A stretch of DNA of 64,000 bases from Microbacterium sp. MPKO10 (GCF_026107415.2 NZ_JAPCHX010000004.1:372001-436000), one strand, 5' to 3'; shown: positions 28,267-37,304, counted from the stretch's first letter. The notes: generated by a model not told the origin, from the sequence alone. Made by a program: numbers and translations.

Positions 28267-29430
28267 TTACGTTTCGCGCGCCCGATGGCCGCGAGCACCG
28301 CCTCGCGCGTCTGCCACGTCGAGTGCCGTCCAGGCCAGCGCGGTGGCGCCGTCGCGCAATGCCTGTTCAGCAACGGGGCCGACGCACGCCTCGGCGAAGC
28401 CCGGCTGGTGGTTGCTGTACTCGCCGCCGACTCCGATGAACGGGTGGATCGCGTTGACGATCTGCGACACATTGCCCATGTCGGTCGAAGCGCGGTTCAT
28501 GCTCGCTTCTTCGGGCGGGATCTCGAAGCGGCGCCCCACAGCTTCGGCGTTTCGTACGTAAAACGTGTTGGCCTCAGCATCCGGTCTCATCTCTTGGTAC
28601 CTGCCGCTCTCGGGAGTGATCGTGAGCTCGGCCCCAGTCGCGAGCGCACCTGCCTCGAAGCAGCGCCGCACGCGCTCTTCGACGTCGAGAAGAAGATCTG
28701 TCGTATCCGCGCGCACGTACCAGCGGCCCTCGGTGCGCTCGGGAATCGCGTTCGGCGCTTCGCCCCCACGGGTCTGGATGCCGTGCACACGCACTCCGGC
28801 GGGCAGCTGCTGTCGCAGCATCCCGATTGCCGTCTGCGCGATCACGAATGCGTCGTTCGCGTTGATGCCTCGATCCGGATACGCGGCGGCGTGTGCGGAC
28901 CGCCCGTCGTAGGCGACGTGCCAGTGTGCGACGGCGAAGGGCTGCGCCTCGGCGACGTCTTCGGGAGCCGGATGCGCCATGAGGGCAAAGTCCAGTTCAG
29001 TGAAGGCGCCGCGGTCGATGAGTTCGACCTTGCCTCCGCCGCCTTCTTCGGCCGGGGTGCCGATCACCTCGACAGTGATGCCTGCCTCGGCCGCCACCCG
29101 GGCGAGCCCAATCGCGCCGCCGACAGACATCGCCGCGATGAGGTTGTGTCCGCAGGCGTGGCCGAGGCCGGGCAGTGCGTCGTACTCGGCGAGGAAGCCC
29201 ACGGTGAATGGGCCATCGCCGAGGGTGGCACGGAAGGCGGTGTCGAGCCCGAGATACGGATGCTCGATGGCGAAGCCATGCCGGGCGAGCACATCAGCGA
29301 CGGATGCTGCGGAGCGATGTTCTTGCCACGCGGTCTCGGGGTTGTCGTGCAGTGTGTTCGACAGGCGGACGAGTTCGTCGTCGACCTCGGCGATGCCTGC
29401 CGCGATCTGCTCTTTGAGTGCGTCGCTCAT
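28267..29430 (-). CDS. M20D-family amidohydrolase
   Basis: 387 aa metallopeptidase-like hydrolase. GHACGHNLIAAMSVGGA is the M20D metal motif (Cys/His), followed by EEGGGGKVELIDRGAF (catalytic Glu) and HPAPEDVA. It is most like AbgB-type aminobenzoyl-glutamate hydrolase rather than the M20C allantoate amidohydrolase AllC. Position between allB and allE operons makes a role in allantoate or ureido-compound hydrolysis possible, but that is inference. ATG 29430 has GGAGGGG 7 bases upstream. Confidence 0.85.
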   Translation of the reverse strand: MSDALKEQIAAGIAEVDDELVRLSNTLHDNPETAWQEHRSAASVADVLARHGFAIEHPYLGLDTAFRATLGDGPFTVGFLAEYDALPGLGHACGHNLIAAMSVGGAIGLARVAAEAGITVEVIGTPAEEGGGGKVELIDRGAFTELDFALMAHPAPEDVAEAQPFAVAHWHVAYDGRSAHAAAYPDRGINANDAFVIAQTAIGMLRQQLPAGVRVHGIQTRGGEAPNAIPERTEGRWYVRADTTDLLLDVEERVRRCFEAGALATGAELTITPESGRYQEMRPDAEANTFYVRNAEAVGRRFEIPPEEASMNRASTDMGNVSQIVNAIHPFIGVGGEYSNHQPGFAEACVGPVAEQALRDGATALAWTALDVADARGGARGHRARET

Positions 29431-29760
29431 CGGGTGCCCCTCCGTCATCGTCAGTGGTTGTTCCCACCGTACCCAGCTTCCGCGCGGGCGGACGGAGCAA
29501 GGGCGCGTCAACTATCGGCTCAATCAGGTGCCTGTGCCACACAAGTCGGTCGATTGCTGACCCCCCAGTTCACGGGTCACGATGACAGGTCGACCGACTC
29601 ACGGGGCAATACAGAGACGGGTGTACACCGTATACCTCGACGCACGGGCGCCTCTAGCCGCGGGTGGCCAGGGTGCATAGCCTGGCAACGACGCGCGAAG
29701 TTCACGGAGACATGGTGTCCCATGCACCGCTCCAGGGTTCGCCCACGAATGAGGGAAGTC
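29431..29760. other. 330-bp intergenic region with inverted repeat
   Basis: No gene. AGTCGGTCGA (29544-29553) and TCGACCGACT (29590-29599) form a perfect 10-bp inverted repeat 36 bases apart. The region should hold the promoters of the divergent amidohydrolase and Tat-protein genes. Confidence 0.6.
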
Positions 29761-30198
29761 ATGACAGAGCAAAATCAATGGTCGAACGGCACAGTCCGAC
29801 CGACACGACGCGGAGTTCTCACCGCAAGTGCCTGGGCCGTCCCGATCATCGCCGTCGCTGCAGCAACTCCGGCGGCCGCCGCATCAGCCACTTCCGGGTT
29901 CTCCATCACAAGCTTCGACGCGGGCATCGCCGCGTATCCGGGCGCAGATTTTCTCATGCGCGCCTACATCACCACGGCGGCTGGAGATCCAGCCCCCGCT
30001 GGAACGACGATCTCGGTGTACGTGAGCGGCACGTTCGTCCTCTACACCAACTCGAATCAGGATGGTTACGCGGACCTCCCCCTTGATTATGAGAACTTCC
30101 CCCGGGACACCACCTTCTTCATCGTCCTCAATGAAAGAGACGGTAATGCGTGGACGTCTCAGACCTACGAGACGAATATGATCCTCGACAAGCTGTGA
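29761..30198 (+). CDS. Tat-exported small secreted protein
   Basis: 145 aa. Twin-arginine signal TRRGVLTASAWAVPIIAVAA, cleavage after TPAAAAS, then a predicted all-beta domain (TTISVYVSGTFVLYTNSNQD, TTFFIVLNERDGNAW) resembling a bacterial Ig-like or adhesin module. ATG 29761 has GAGGGAA upstream; ATG 29749 is possible. A paralogue with almost the same signal peptide is encoded at 31174-31608 on the other strand. Function unknown. Confidence 0.82.
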   Translation: MTEQNQWSNGTVRPTRRGVLTASAWAVPIIAVAAATPAAAASATSGFSITSFDAGIAAYPGADFLMRAYITTAAGDPAPAGTTISVYVSGTFVLYTNSNQDGYADLPLDYENFPRDTTFFIVLNERDGNAWTSQTYETNMILDKL

Positions 30199-30502
30199 GC
30201 TGTCGACTTCAGCACGCTCGGCCCGCAGACACGTGGTGATGACTGGTGGCCCCACGAGGTTACGAAGAGTCGTGGAGCGATCATCATGTTTCTTCGCTAT
30301 GCGCTCGACCTGCTGATAACAAAACACCGTCCCGCCAGCGACGACGTCTTTGTATCTGATGGCGAATACGTGACGATGGCAGCTCGAAGACGCGATGGGG
30401 GATGCAACCTGACGATGAAGCATCGGCGGCAACGGACGCCTCTAGCGCGCTCAGGTGCTCTGACTGCTAGCTCTACGCGGCCGGAGCGCCCGAAACCCGC
30501 GC
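30199..30502. other. 304-bp region, no gene seen
   Basis: Between the Tat-protein stop and the end of the vapC remnant. Frames are broken or compositionally unlike proteins; no hairpin was noticed. Confidence 0.5.
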
Positions 30503-30880
30503 TTAGTACGGTGGTTTTAGCCTCGGGAACATCGGGAAGTGTTTGACATTGCGCGTCAAGAGCGAGGCATGGAGTGATTGAGCGGTTGCGGCAATGGCAA
30601 GATCCGCAGAGTCGATTCCTCGATTTCCTGGAAGCCACCGCCGGCCGAGCCCACCGGCGATCTCGGCAATGTGCTCGTCGACGGGATGCCACATCACCGC
30701 GCTGAAGAGCATTCAGGTCTGCACTTCTTCAGACGCTTGCATTCCCGCAAGCACCTCGACACGCGTCGCCTCACTCGCATGAAAGTGACAAGTCGTGCGA
30801 GCTACGCGAAGCACGTCCGCGGCGGGGCACCCGCCTCGCAGGTCGTCAATGAGAATCGACGTATCGACAACGACAGTCAT
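30503..30880 (-). pseudogene. vapC: VapC-like PIN-domain toxin interrupted by an in-frame TGA
   Basis: Reading from ATG 30880 gives MTVVVDTSILIDDLRGGCPA ... EVLAGMQASEEVQT (55 codons), then TGA at 30715-30713, then without any frame change MLFSAVMWHPVDEHIAEIAG ... GIDSADLAIAATAQ ... LLTRNVKHFPMF. Joined, this is a full-length PIN domain with Asp6, the middle Glu and the late SADLA Asp. A CGA to TGA change would restore it (EVQT-R-MLF). The start overlaps the vapB stop (ATGA). The ribonuclease is therefore probably dead unless the stop is read through. Confidence 0.88.
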
Positions 30881-31134
30881 CGATCGACGGCCTCGGCCAA
30901 GCGAGCACCAGAACGCATGCGCTCAACGTCCTCCGCACCGTCGACGTCGCGATCGCTCCACGCACCTAAGGCATCCTCTATCGAACGAAGGTCGGACTCG
31001 GAATCCCGCTGCGAGCCGTACACGCTTGAGACGGCGCCGCGAATGAGCGCCGAGATCGAACGCCCGGTTCGTGCAGCCTCCTCGTTGAGAAGTCGTCGCT
31101 CCTCAGCTGTCAAAGAGATCTGCGTCCGAAGCAT
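30877..31134 (-). CDS. vapB: VapB-like ribbon-helix-helix antitoxin
   Basis: 85 aa from ATG 31134 (an in-frame GTG at 31152 is an alternative). LRTQISLTAEERRLLNEEAA then RTGRSISALIRGAVSSVYG is the RHH DNA-binding domain; the acidic C-terminal tail DLRSIEDALGAWSDRDVDGA should wrap the toxin. It overlaps the vapC start by 4 bases. Intact although its toxin is interrupted. Confidence 0.88.
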   Translation of the reverse strand: MLRTQISLTAEERRLLNEEAARTGRSISALIRGAVSSVYGSQRDSESDLRSIEDALGAWSDRDVDGAEDVERMRSGARLAEAVDR

Positions 31135-31173
31135 GATGTAATCATCCGTCACATGGACCCGTATTGAGTCGCC

Positions 31174-31608
31174 CTATGGCGCTTCTTCAGTCAGTGTCCC
31201 CGTCACTACCTGCGAACCAATGGTCAGCGTGTATGAAAGGTCTGCAATCGCGTCGGCTTTTGTCAGAAACTGCACGTTGAGATAGCCACCGGATATATCT
31301 GGATACCAAAGCTTTGACGTCGGTGTCGACATCATGATGCCCCCGAGAACTGCTGAGGCGTTCGGGGGCGCAGGGTCAGAGTTCGCACCTTGGTAATACA
31401 CGTCAGCCCAAATCTCTAACCAGAACTGCCCCGTCGTTATGGGCGACCACCTGGCTGATGTTACGTCAATCTCCCAGGCCTCGGCTGCTGATGCCGCGGC
31501 GGCGGGAGTTGCGGCAGCGAGCGCGACCACGGGTGCCGCCCACGTACCCATACGCAAAACTGTACGCCTCGAGGGGCTCTCGGTTCGTTTCATCATCTCG
31601 TCAGTCAT
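31174..31608 (-). CDS. Tat-exported small secreted protein, paralogue
   Basis: 144 aa. Signal SRRTVLRMGTWAAPVVALAA then TPAAAASA, nearly the same as the protein at 29761, followed by a beta-rich domain (EAWEIDVTSARWSPIT, FWLEIWADVYYQG, LSYTLTIGSQVVTGTLTEE). GAGGA lies 9 bases before ATG 31608. The two genes face each other around vapBC. Function unknown. Confidence 0.82.
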   Translation of the reverse strand: MTDEMMKRTESPSRRTVLRMGTWAAPVVALAAATPAAAASAAEAWEIDVTSARWSPITTGQFWLEIWADVYYQGANSDPAPPNASAVLGGIMMSTPTSKLWYPDISGGYLNVQFLTKADAIADLSYTLTIGSQVVTGTLTEEAP

Positions 31609-31770
31609 CGCTCATCGTCCTCGCTGTCAGGCACACGTCATGATCTGGACCTATGCCTCTCGCGACAGCCGAAGTACACCCCGAACGGGGGACAAATCAT
31701 GGTCACATGTCGACGAGAACGGTAAAAAACTGGGGCCAAGAGTCACCTGTACGCCGTATATCGGTACATC

Positions 31771-31810
31771 AAAATAGTGCGGGCACCGGCCAAACGCCAG
31801 GTGCCCGCAC
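31771..31810 (-). terminator. Terminator of the malic enzyme-allE operon
   Basis: Perfect 11-bp stem GTGCGGGCACC (31777-31787) / GGTGCCCGCAC (31800-31810), with TATTTT following on the minus strand, 15 bp after the allE stop. Confidence 0.85.
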
Positions 31811-31824
31811 ACAGCGCAAAAGCG

Positions 31825-32664
31825 TCAGCTCTTCAGGATGCTGCCGGTCAGCGACACTTGACGGTTCACGTCCTTGTACAACAGGTAGCGGAACTTCGAC
31901 GGTCCGCCCGCATAACAGGCTTGCGGGCAGAACGCGCGCAGCCACATGAAGTCGCCCTCCTGCACTTCGACCCAGTCGCCATTGAGCCGATACACGGCCT
32001 TGCCCTCGAGCACGTAGAGGCCGTGCTCCATGATGTGCGTCTCGGCGAACGGAATCGATCCGCCCGGTTCGAACGTGACAATGTTCACGTGCATGTCGTG
32101 GGCCATGTCAGCCGGGTCGACAAAACGCGTCGTGGCCCACGCGCCATCGGTGTCAGGCATGGGCGTCGGCTCGACAGCATCGTCGCTCGTGACAAACGCC
32201 GCCGGCGCAGCCACGCCAGCGAGCGGCTCGTACTCTTTGCGCACCCATTGGAACGAAGCCACATCGCCCGAGCGGTTGTGCAGCGTCCAGGAGCAGCCCG
32301 CGGGAAGATACGCGTACCCACCAGCATCCAGTGTGTGCTCGGTGCCATCGATCGTCGCCACGAGCGAGCCGCGCAGCACAAATACCACGCTCTCGACGCC
32401 GGCCTCCGGCTCGGGGCGATCGCTGCCGCCGCCCGCGCCCACCTCGACGATGAGCTGCGCGAATGTGGTCGAGAAGCCCGCGATCGGCTTCGCGAGCACC
32501 CAGGCGCGCGTGTTTTGCCACTCGGGCAGGTTGCTCGTGACAATGTCGCGCAGCACGCCGCGCGGCGTTACCTGGTACGCCTCGGTGACGATCGCGCGGT
32601 CGGTCAGCAGGTCGGTTTGGGGCGGCAGCCCGCCCTCGGGCGCGTAGTAGGTGCGGTCGCTCAT
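31825..32664 (-). CDS. allE: (S)-ureidoglycine aminohydrolase
   Basis: 279 aa bicupin. YYAPEGGLPPQTDLLTDRAI at the N-terminus, PAGCSWTLHN in the first cupin and FVDPADMAHDMHVNIVTFEP, ETHIMEHGLYVLEGKAVY, EVQEGDFMWLRAFCPQACYA in the second give the Mn-binding His/Glu set and overall pattern of AllE/UGlyAH. It converts ureidoglycine to (S)-ureidoglycolate plus ammonia. Last gene of the operon that starts with malic enzyme; preceded by a 38-codon ORF that partly copies its start. Confidence 0.94.
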   Translation of the reverse strand: MSDRTYYAPEGGLPPQTDLLTDRAIVTEAYQVTPRGVLRDIVTSNLPEWQNTRAWVLAKPIAGFSTTFAQLIVEVGAGGGSDRPEPEAGVESVVFVLRGSLVATIDGTEHTLDAGGYAYLPAGCSWTLHNRSGDVASFQWVRKEYEPLAGVAAPAAFVTSDDAVEPTPMPDTDGAWATTRFVDPADMAHDMHVNIVTFEPGGSIPFAETHIMEHGLYVLEGKAVYRLNGDWVEVQEGDFMWLRAFCPQACYAGGPSKFRYLLYKDVNRQVSLTGSILKS

Positions 32665-32777
32665 ACGTGGTCCTCCAAAGTGTGGTTGGTGCGCAGACCT
32701 GATCGGTTGCTCGTCAGCGGCGATAGCGACTGCGCAAGCAGGCTAGTCGCTGGAACGTAGGAGGTGCGGTTGCTCAT
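32661..32777 (-). CDS. 38-codon ORF, partial copy of a gene junction
   Basis: ATG 32777 overlaps the stop of DUF6986 (ATGA) and its TGA overlaps the allE start (ATGA). The protein MSNRTSYVPATSLLAQSLSP ... NHTLEDHV mimics AllE at its N-terminus (MSDRTYYAP) and the end of DUF6986 at its C-terminus (VEENV versus LEDHV). The DNA GAGGA..ACGTATGAGC is present at both junctions. It looks like a partial tandem duplication of the junction that was kept as a coupling ORF. Whether the peptide does anything is unknown. Confidence 0.55.
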   Translation of the reverse strand: MSNRTSYVPATSLLAQSLSPLTSNRSGLRTNHTLEDHV

Positions 32778-34102
32778 ACGTTCTCCTCAACAGCCAGTTT
32801 GGGGTGCGCGAGCTGCGTCAACTCGCGCGTGGTGGTGCCGGCAGCATCCTGAATCTCAGCGGACGTCACAGCACCACACTGCAGGCCGCGCAGCACAAAG
32901 CGGGCCAGGGCGCGGGCGGTGGCGGGTTCGTCCATGATGCCCGCGTCGGCGTGGTGCAGATAGTTGTCGAGACGGGATGCCGCCGCGGCGAAGCCCTCGC
33001 GATAGAACGCATAGCTGGCGATGAACCGCGTGGGCAGTTGCGCCGCGTGCAGATCCCAGCCCTGATAGAAGCCGCGCTCGAGTGAGCGGCGCACCAGCCG
33101 GGCGTGCAGCCGCCACGCGCTCAGCACGGCCGCGGGCTCGCCCACTGGGATGATGTTCGTCGAGCCATCGCTCAGTCGCACGCCCGTCTCGGCGACGGCG
33201 ACCTGCATGACCTGTTTGGCGTAGTCGGCGGCGGGGTGCTCCATCGACTGGTGTTCGGCGGCGATCTGCAGCGCTGCGCTGTAGTCGTAGGTGCCGTAGT
33301 GCAGCGATGTGATGCGGCCCTGCGCCCGGTGCAGCAGCTGCGCGACCGGCACTGTACCGTCGGCGGCGAGGATCAGCTGCGGCGTCTCCATCTGCACCTC
33401 GAAGCGCAGGCGCCCGGCGTCAAGCCCCAGCGCGCCCTCGAGCCGCTCGCAGACCTCGACCATGGCGGTGACCTGGTCGATGGTCGTCACCTTCGGCAGC
33501 GTCAGCACGAGGCCGTCGGGCAGCGGGCTGGCCTGCGCGAGCGTGGTCACGAAGCGGTCGAGCGTCGCGAGTCCACGGTGCCGCGTCGCCGCCTCAAGAC
33601 ACTTGAACCGGATGCCGATGAACGGCGGCGCCTGCCCGGCGCTCACCGCGGCGGCGACGTTCGCGGCGGCTGCCTCGGCGGCAGCATCCTCAGCGGCGTC
33701 TCCGCGGTCGCCGAAGCCGTCCTCGAAGTCGATGCGCAGATCTTCGATGGGCTCGGCGGCGAGCTTGGCGTCGACGAGCGGCGCGATCTGCGCGGTCAGG
33801 TCGTCGTCGAGGCCGAGGTCGGCACAGAGGGCGGCGGTTCCTCCTGCGGCGGCGACGGCGGTCGCAGCATCCGCGCCCCACTGAGCGGGAAGCTCGGGGG
33901 TGTACCGGTCGCCCGGAACGTACACGGTGTGGATCGGCTGCCTGCTGCCGTCATCCCCGGGGTACGCGGTCTCGAGCAGGCGGTCCGTGGGCGCGAGATG
34001 CGCGTCGGCCCGGGCAATGTCGTCGGCCGTGAGCGACAACCCCGCGGGCACTCCGCCCTGCGGTGCCTCGCCGCGCGAAGGATCGATTCCGGATGCTACC
34101 AT
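32774..34102 (-). CDS. DUF6986-family aldolase/lyase-like protein
   Basis: 442 aa from ATG 34102, which overlaps the aceB stop (TGATG). IDFEDGFGDRGDAAEDAA, RIDFED-type acidic motif and FEVQMETPQLIL resemble the HpcH/CitE aldolase barrel (Glu/Asp metal ligands); SLHYGTYDYSAALQIAAEHQ and LPTRFIASYAFYREGF follow. This family is regularly found next to malate synthase in Actinobacteria. Reaction unknown; a lyase acting on a ureido- or glyoxylate-derived compound is a possibility. Confidence 0.82.
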   Translation of the reverse strand: MVASGIDPSRGEAPQGGVPAGLSLTADDIARADAHLAPTDRLLETAYPGDDGSRQPIHTVYVPGDRYTPELPAQWGADAATAVAAAGGTAALCADLGLDDDLTAQIAPLVDAKLAAEPIEDLRIDFEDGFGDRGDAAEDAAAEAAAANVAAAVSAGQAPPFIGIRFKCLEAATRHRGLATLDRFVTTLAQASPLPDGLVLTLPKVTTIDQVTAMVEVCERLEGALGLDAGRLRFEVQMETPQLILAADGTVPVAQLLHRAQGRITSLHYGTYDYSAALQIAAEHQSMEHPAADYAKQVMQVAVAETGVRLSDGSTNIIPVGEPAAVLSAWRLHARLVRRSLERGFYQGWDLHAAQLPTRFIASYAFYREGFAAAASRLDNYLHHADAGIMDEPATARALARFVLRGLQCGAVTSAEIQDAAGTTTRELTQLAHPKLAVEENV

Positions 34103-35700
34103 CAGCGCACCAGCTTGTAGGCCGGGGTCGTCAGGAAGTCCTCGTAGTCCTCGGAGAGGCAGATGTCGCGGATGAGCGTGCTCGCCGGCTCGTAGAACTG
34201 CGTGAACGCCTCGGCGTCGACCTCGCAGCGGAGCCGGTCGGTCTCTTCGCCGAGCAGCCGTGTCACAAGTTCTGGCGTCGCCTCGTTTCCGGTATCGGCG
34301 TAGCGCACGCGGTTGTGCAGCTGCTGCCACACCTGCGAGCGCGAGATCTCCGCGGTCGCGGCATCCTCCATCAGATTATGGATCGCCACGGCGCCATTGC
34401 CCGAGAGCCACACAGCCGTGTAGGCGACGGCCACGTAGAGGTTGAGCCGCAGCCCCTCCTCCGTCACCTCGCCTGGCGTCGATGCCACATCGAGCAGGTC
34501 GGCGGCGGTGACGTTCACATCGGGGCGCTGCCTGTCGATCTGGTTCGGCCGCTCGCCCAGTACTGCGTCGAACTCTTCGCGGCAGATCGGCACCAGATCG
34601 GGGTGCGCCACCCACGATCCGTCGAAGCCGTCCTTCGCCTCGCGGGACTTGTCGTCGCGCACCTTCGCGATCGCGGCCTCGGTCACCTCGGGGTCGCGGC
34701 GGTTCGGAATGAACGCCGCCATGCCGCCCATCGCGAAGGCGCCACGCTTGTGGCAGGTCTGCACGAGCAGCTCGGTGTAGGCGCGCATGAACGGCGCCGT
34801 CATCGCCACACTCGCGCGGTCGGGTATCACGAAATCGCTCCCGGCGTCACGGAAGTATTTGATGATGCTGAACAGGTAGTCCCAGCGCCCGGCATTCAGC
34901 CCCGAGGCGTGGTCGCGCAGTTCGTAGAGGATCTCGTCCATCTCGAACGCGGCGGGAATCGTCTCGATCAGCACGGTCGCGCGCACGGTGCCGTGCGGGA
35001 TCCCCAGCTCGGCCTCGGCGAACGTGAACACGTCGTTCCACAGCCGCGCCTCAAGGTGGCTCTCCATCTTCGGCAGGTAGTAGAAGGGCCCCTGGCCGGA
35101 TGCTGCCAGATACTCCGCATTGTGAAAGAAGTGCAGCCCGAAGTCGATCAGCGCGCCGACCGCGTCAGAACCGTCGACGTCGAAGTTGTCGTCGTTCATG
35201 TGCCAGCCGCGCGGGCGCACGACCACGACGGCGAGCGGCTCGTCGTCGCGCAGCGTGTACTGCTTGCCCTCGGGTGAGGTGAAGGCCAGGATGCCGCGAG
35301 CGGCGTCCTTGAGGTTGAGCTGCGAGTCGATCACATTGAGCCAGTGTGGGGTGCTGGCATCTTCGAGGTCGGCGAGCCAGACCTTGGCGCCAGAGTTGAG
35401 TGCGTTGATCGCCATCTTCGCGGGCGTTGCCGGCCCGGTGATCTCGACTCGGCGGTCACGAAGCGCTTCGGGGGCCGCGGCGACGGTCCAGTCGCCGGCC
35501 CGCACGTCGGCGGTCTCGGGCAGGAAGTCGAGTTTGCCGGTGCGTGCGACCTCTTCGCGGCGCGTGCGGCGGGCGGCCACGAGCTCGTCGCGCCGGGCTG
35601 CGAACTCGGTGTGCAGCTTCTCGACGAAGGCGAGTGCGTCGTCGGTGAGAATCTCGTCTCCGCGCGGCGCGGTTTCGGAATTTTTCGCTGTCAGTGACAC
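34102..35700 (-). CDS. aceB: Malate synthase A
   Basis: 532 aa. GWHMNDDNFDVDGSDAVGAL, LPKMESHLEARLWNDVF, ATVLIETIPAAFEMDEILYE, GLNAGRWDYLFSIIK and the C-terminal SEDYEDFLTTPAY are malate synthase A signatures, including catalytic Arg (VVRPRGWH) and Glu. It condenses glyoxylate with acetyl-CoA. GTG 35700 with AAGGAG 9 bases upstream; the ribosome binding site contains the malic enzyme stop. Its placement with allE suggests it uses glyoxylate from purines. Confidence 0.96.
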   Translation of the reverse strand: MSLTAKNSETAPRGDEILTDDALAFVEKLHTEFAARRDELVAARRTRREEVARTGKLDFLPETADVRAGDWTVAAAPEALRDRRVEITGPATPAKMAINALNSGAKVWLADLEDASTPHWLNVIDSQLNLKDAARGILAFTSPEGKQYTLRDDEPLAVVVVRPRGWHMNDDNFDVDGSDAVGALIDFGLHFFHNAEYLAASGQGPFYYLPKMESHLEARLWNDVFTFAEAELGIPHGTVRATVLIETIPAAFEMDEILYELRDHASGLNAGRWDYLFSIIKYFRDAGSDFVIPDRASVAMTAPFMRAYTELLVQTCHKRGAFAMGGMAAFIPNRRDPEVTEAAIAKVRDDKSREAKDGFDGSWVAHPDLVPICREEFDAVLGERPNQIDRQRPDVNVTAADLLDVASTPGEVTEEGLRLNLYVAVAYTAVWLSGNGAVAIHNLMEDAATAEISRSQVWQQLHNRVRYADTGNEATPELVTRLLGEETDRLRCEVDAEAFTQFYEPASTLIRDICLSEDYEDFLTTPAYKLVR

Positions 35701-35706
35701 GGGCCT

Positions 35707-37098
35707 CTACTCCTTGTGTGATTCTGCTGCTGTGACGATGGCTTCCGCGACGTCTGCCGCGACGAGCGGATCGAAGACGCTCGGAATGATGTAGCTCGCG
35801 TTCAATTCGTCCCCCTCGACGCGGTCGGCGATCGCCTGTGCGGCTGCGACCAGCATAGGTGCCGTGATGTCCGACACGCCCGCATCGAGCAAACCCCGGA
35901 ACACCCCGGGGAACGCGAGAACGTTGTTGATCTGGTTGGGGAAGTCACTGCGTCCGGTCGCGACGACGGCGGCCGTGCGCGCGGCGACGACCGGGTCGAT
36001 CTCGGGCACCGGGTTCGCCATCGCGAAGACGATCGCGTCGTCAGCCATGGCCGCGATGTCGTCTCCGGTCAGGATGTCCGGTGCGCTCACGCCGATGAAT
36101 ACGTCGCTTCCGGCAACAGCTTCTGCGAGGCTGCCTGAGAATCCGTCTGGGTTCGTCGTCTCGGCGAGCTGCCTCCGGTGCGGGTCCTCGTACGTCTCGC
36201 CCTCGTGAATCGCCCCACGGCTGCCGCACGCGATGATGTTGCGGGCGCCTTGTGCCTGCAGCAGCTGCACGATCGCGTTCCCGGCCGCCCCAACGCCCGA
36301 GACGACGATGCGCACGTCCTCGATCTTCTTGCCCACGACCCGCAGCGCGTTGGTCAGGGCGGCAAGTGTCACGATTGCTGTGCCGTGCTGGTCGTCGTGG
36401 AACACGGGGATGTCGAGTTCTTCGCGCAGCCGTGCCTCGATCTCGAAGCAGCGCGGTGCCGCGATGTCTTCGAGGTTCACTCCCCCGTACACGGGCGCGA
36501 CAGCCTTCACGACCTGGATGATCTCCTCGGTGTCTTGCGTGTCGAGGCAGACGGGCCACGCGTCCACGCCGGCGAACTGCTTGAACAGCGCTGCCTTGCC
36601 CTCCATCACCGGCAGGGCGGCGGCGGGCCCGATGTTCCCGAGGCCCAGCACGGCCGATCCGTCTGTGACGACGGCGATGGTGTTGCGCTTCACGGTGAGC
36701 GCGCGGGCGTCAGCGGGGTTCTCGGCGATCGCCATGCAGACGCGGGCGACACCCGGTGTGTAGGCGCGCGAGAGGTCGTCGCGGTTGCGGATCGGCTCGC
36801 GCGGCACGACTTCGAGTTTGCCGCCGAGGTGCATCAGGAAGGTGCGGTCGCTCATCTTGCGCACGTCAACGCCGTCCAACTCGTTCAAAGCGCCCCGCAC
36901 TTCGTCGGCGTGCTCGGTTCCCGACGTGTTGCAGGTCAGGTCGACGACCATGCCTGAGTGGTGCGATTCCACGACATCCAGTCCGGTGACGACAGCGCCG
37001 ACGCGCGCGGCAGCCGCCGCAAGCTCGCTGGTGGCGGTGTAGTTCGCGGGAGCGTCAAGGCGCAAGGTGATCGAATTCCCGGGACCGGGGTTCGCCAT
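35707..37098 (-). CDS. Malic enzyme with N-terminal ACT domain
   Basis: 463 aa. An ACT domain (about 8-85) precedes the malic enzyme core: [60 protein letters not shown] (metal/NAD region) and [17 protein letters not shown] (Rossmann). It decarboxylates malate to pyruvate and thus completes conversion of glyoxylate through malate. GAGGAGG upstream of ATG 37098. First gene of the operon to allE, divergent from the IclR regulator. Confidence 0.95.
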   Translation of the reverse strand: MANPGPGNSITLRLDAPANYTATSELAAAAARVGAVVTGLDVVESHHSGMVVDLTCNTSGTEHADEVRGALNELDGVDVRKMSDRTFLMHLGGKLEVVPREPIRNRDDLSRAYTPGVARVCMAIAENPADARALTVKRNTIAVVTDGSAVLGLGNIGPAAALPVMEGKAALFKQFAGVDAWPVCLDTQDTEEIIQVVKAVAPVYGGVNLEDIAAPRCFEIEARLREELDIPVFHDDQHGTAIVTLAALTNALRVVGKKIEDVRIVVSGVGAAGNAIVQLLQAQGARNIIACGSRGAIHEGETYEDPHRRQLAETTNPDGFSGSLAEAVAGSDVFIGVSAPDILTGDDIAAMADDAIVFAMANPVPEIDPVVAARTAAVVATGRSDFPNQINNVLAFPGVFRGLLDAGVSDITAPMLVAAAQAIADRVEGDELNASYIIPSVFDPLVAADVAEAIVTAAESHKE

Positions 37099-37142
37099 GG
37101 GGTCCTCCTCTATGAGGGTCTGCTCGAAAGCTCATCGATTCT

Positions 37143-37157
37143 TTTCGTATTATGGAT
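37143..37157. promoter_or_regulatory. Candidate operator box of the malic enzyme operon
   Basis: TTTCGTATTATGGAT matches TTYCRYA-N3-TGRAW, within an AT-rich stretch (37141-37180) between the divergent IclR gene and malic enzyme. Confidence 0.5.
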
Positions 37158-37275
37158 AATAATATTTGCTAGATGGAATCACAAGTCCACGCGACACGAC
37201 AGGGGTCCGGATGCTGTCTCACACCGCAACACTCCGGCCCACCCATTGCGCGCACGACAGATTTCTCGCATGATG

Positions 37276-37288
37276 GAATGAAACATTC
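37276..37288. promoter_or_regulatory. Palindrome GAATG-AAA-CATTC upstream of the IclR gene
   Basis: A 5-bp arm palindrome ending 16 bases before the IclR start codon; similar to short IclR-family operators and placed for autorepression. Inference only. Confidence 0.4.
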
Positions 37289-37304
37289 ACGGAAGAGGGA
37301 GCAG

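Noticed and set aside
29544-29599. Inverted repeat as insertion-sequence ends
   Set aside because: Only 56 bp across with no gene inside; more likely a regulatory dyad.
27646-29760. N-terminal 700 codons of a long plus-strand frame ending in the Tat protein
   Set aside because: It crosses the DUF1772 gene in another frame and the amidohydrolase antisense; only the last 145 codons have a start, ribosome site and signal peptide.
29884-30432. 182-codon minus frame opposite the Tat protein
   Set aside because: No ribosome binding site and no protein-like pattern; the Tat signal on the other strand is convincing.
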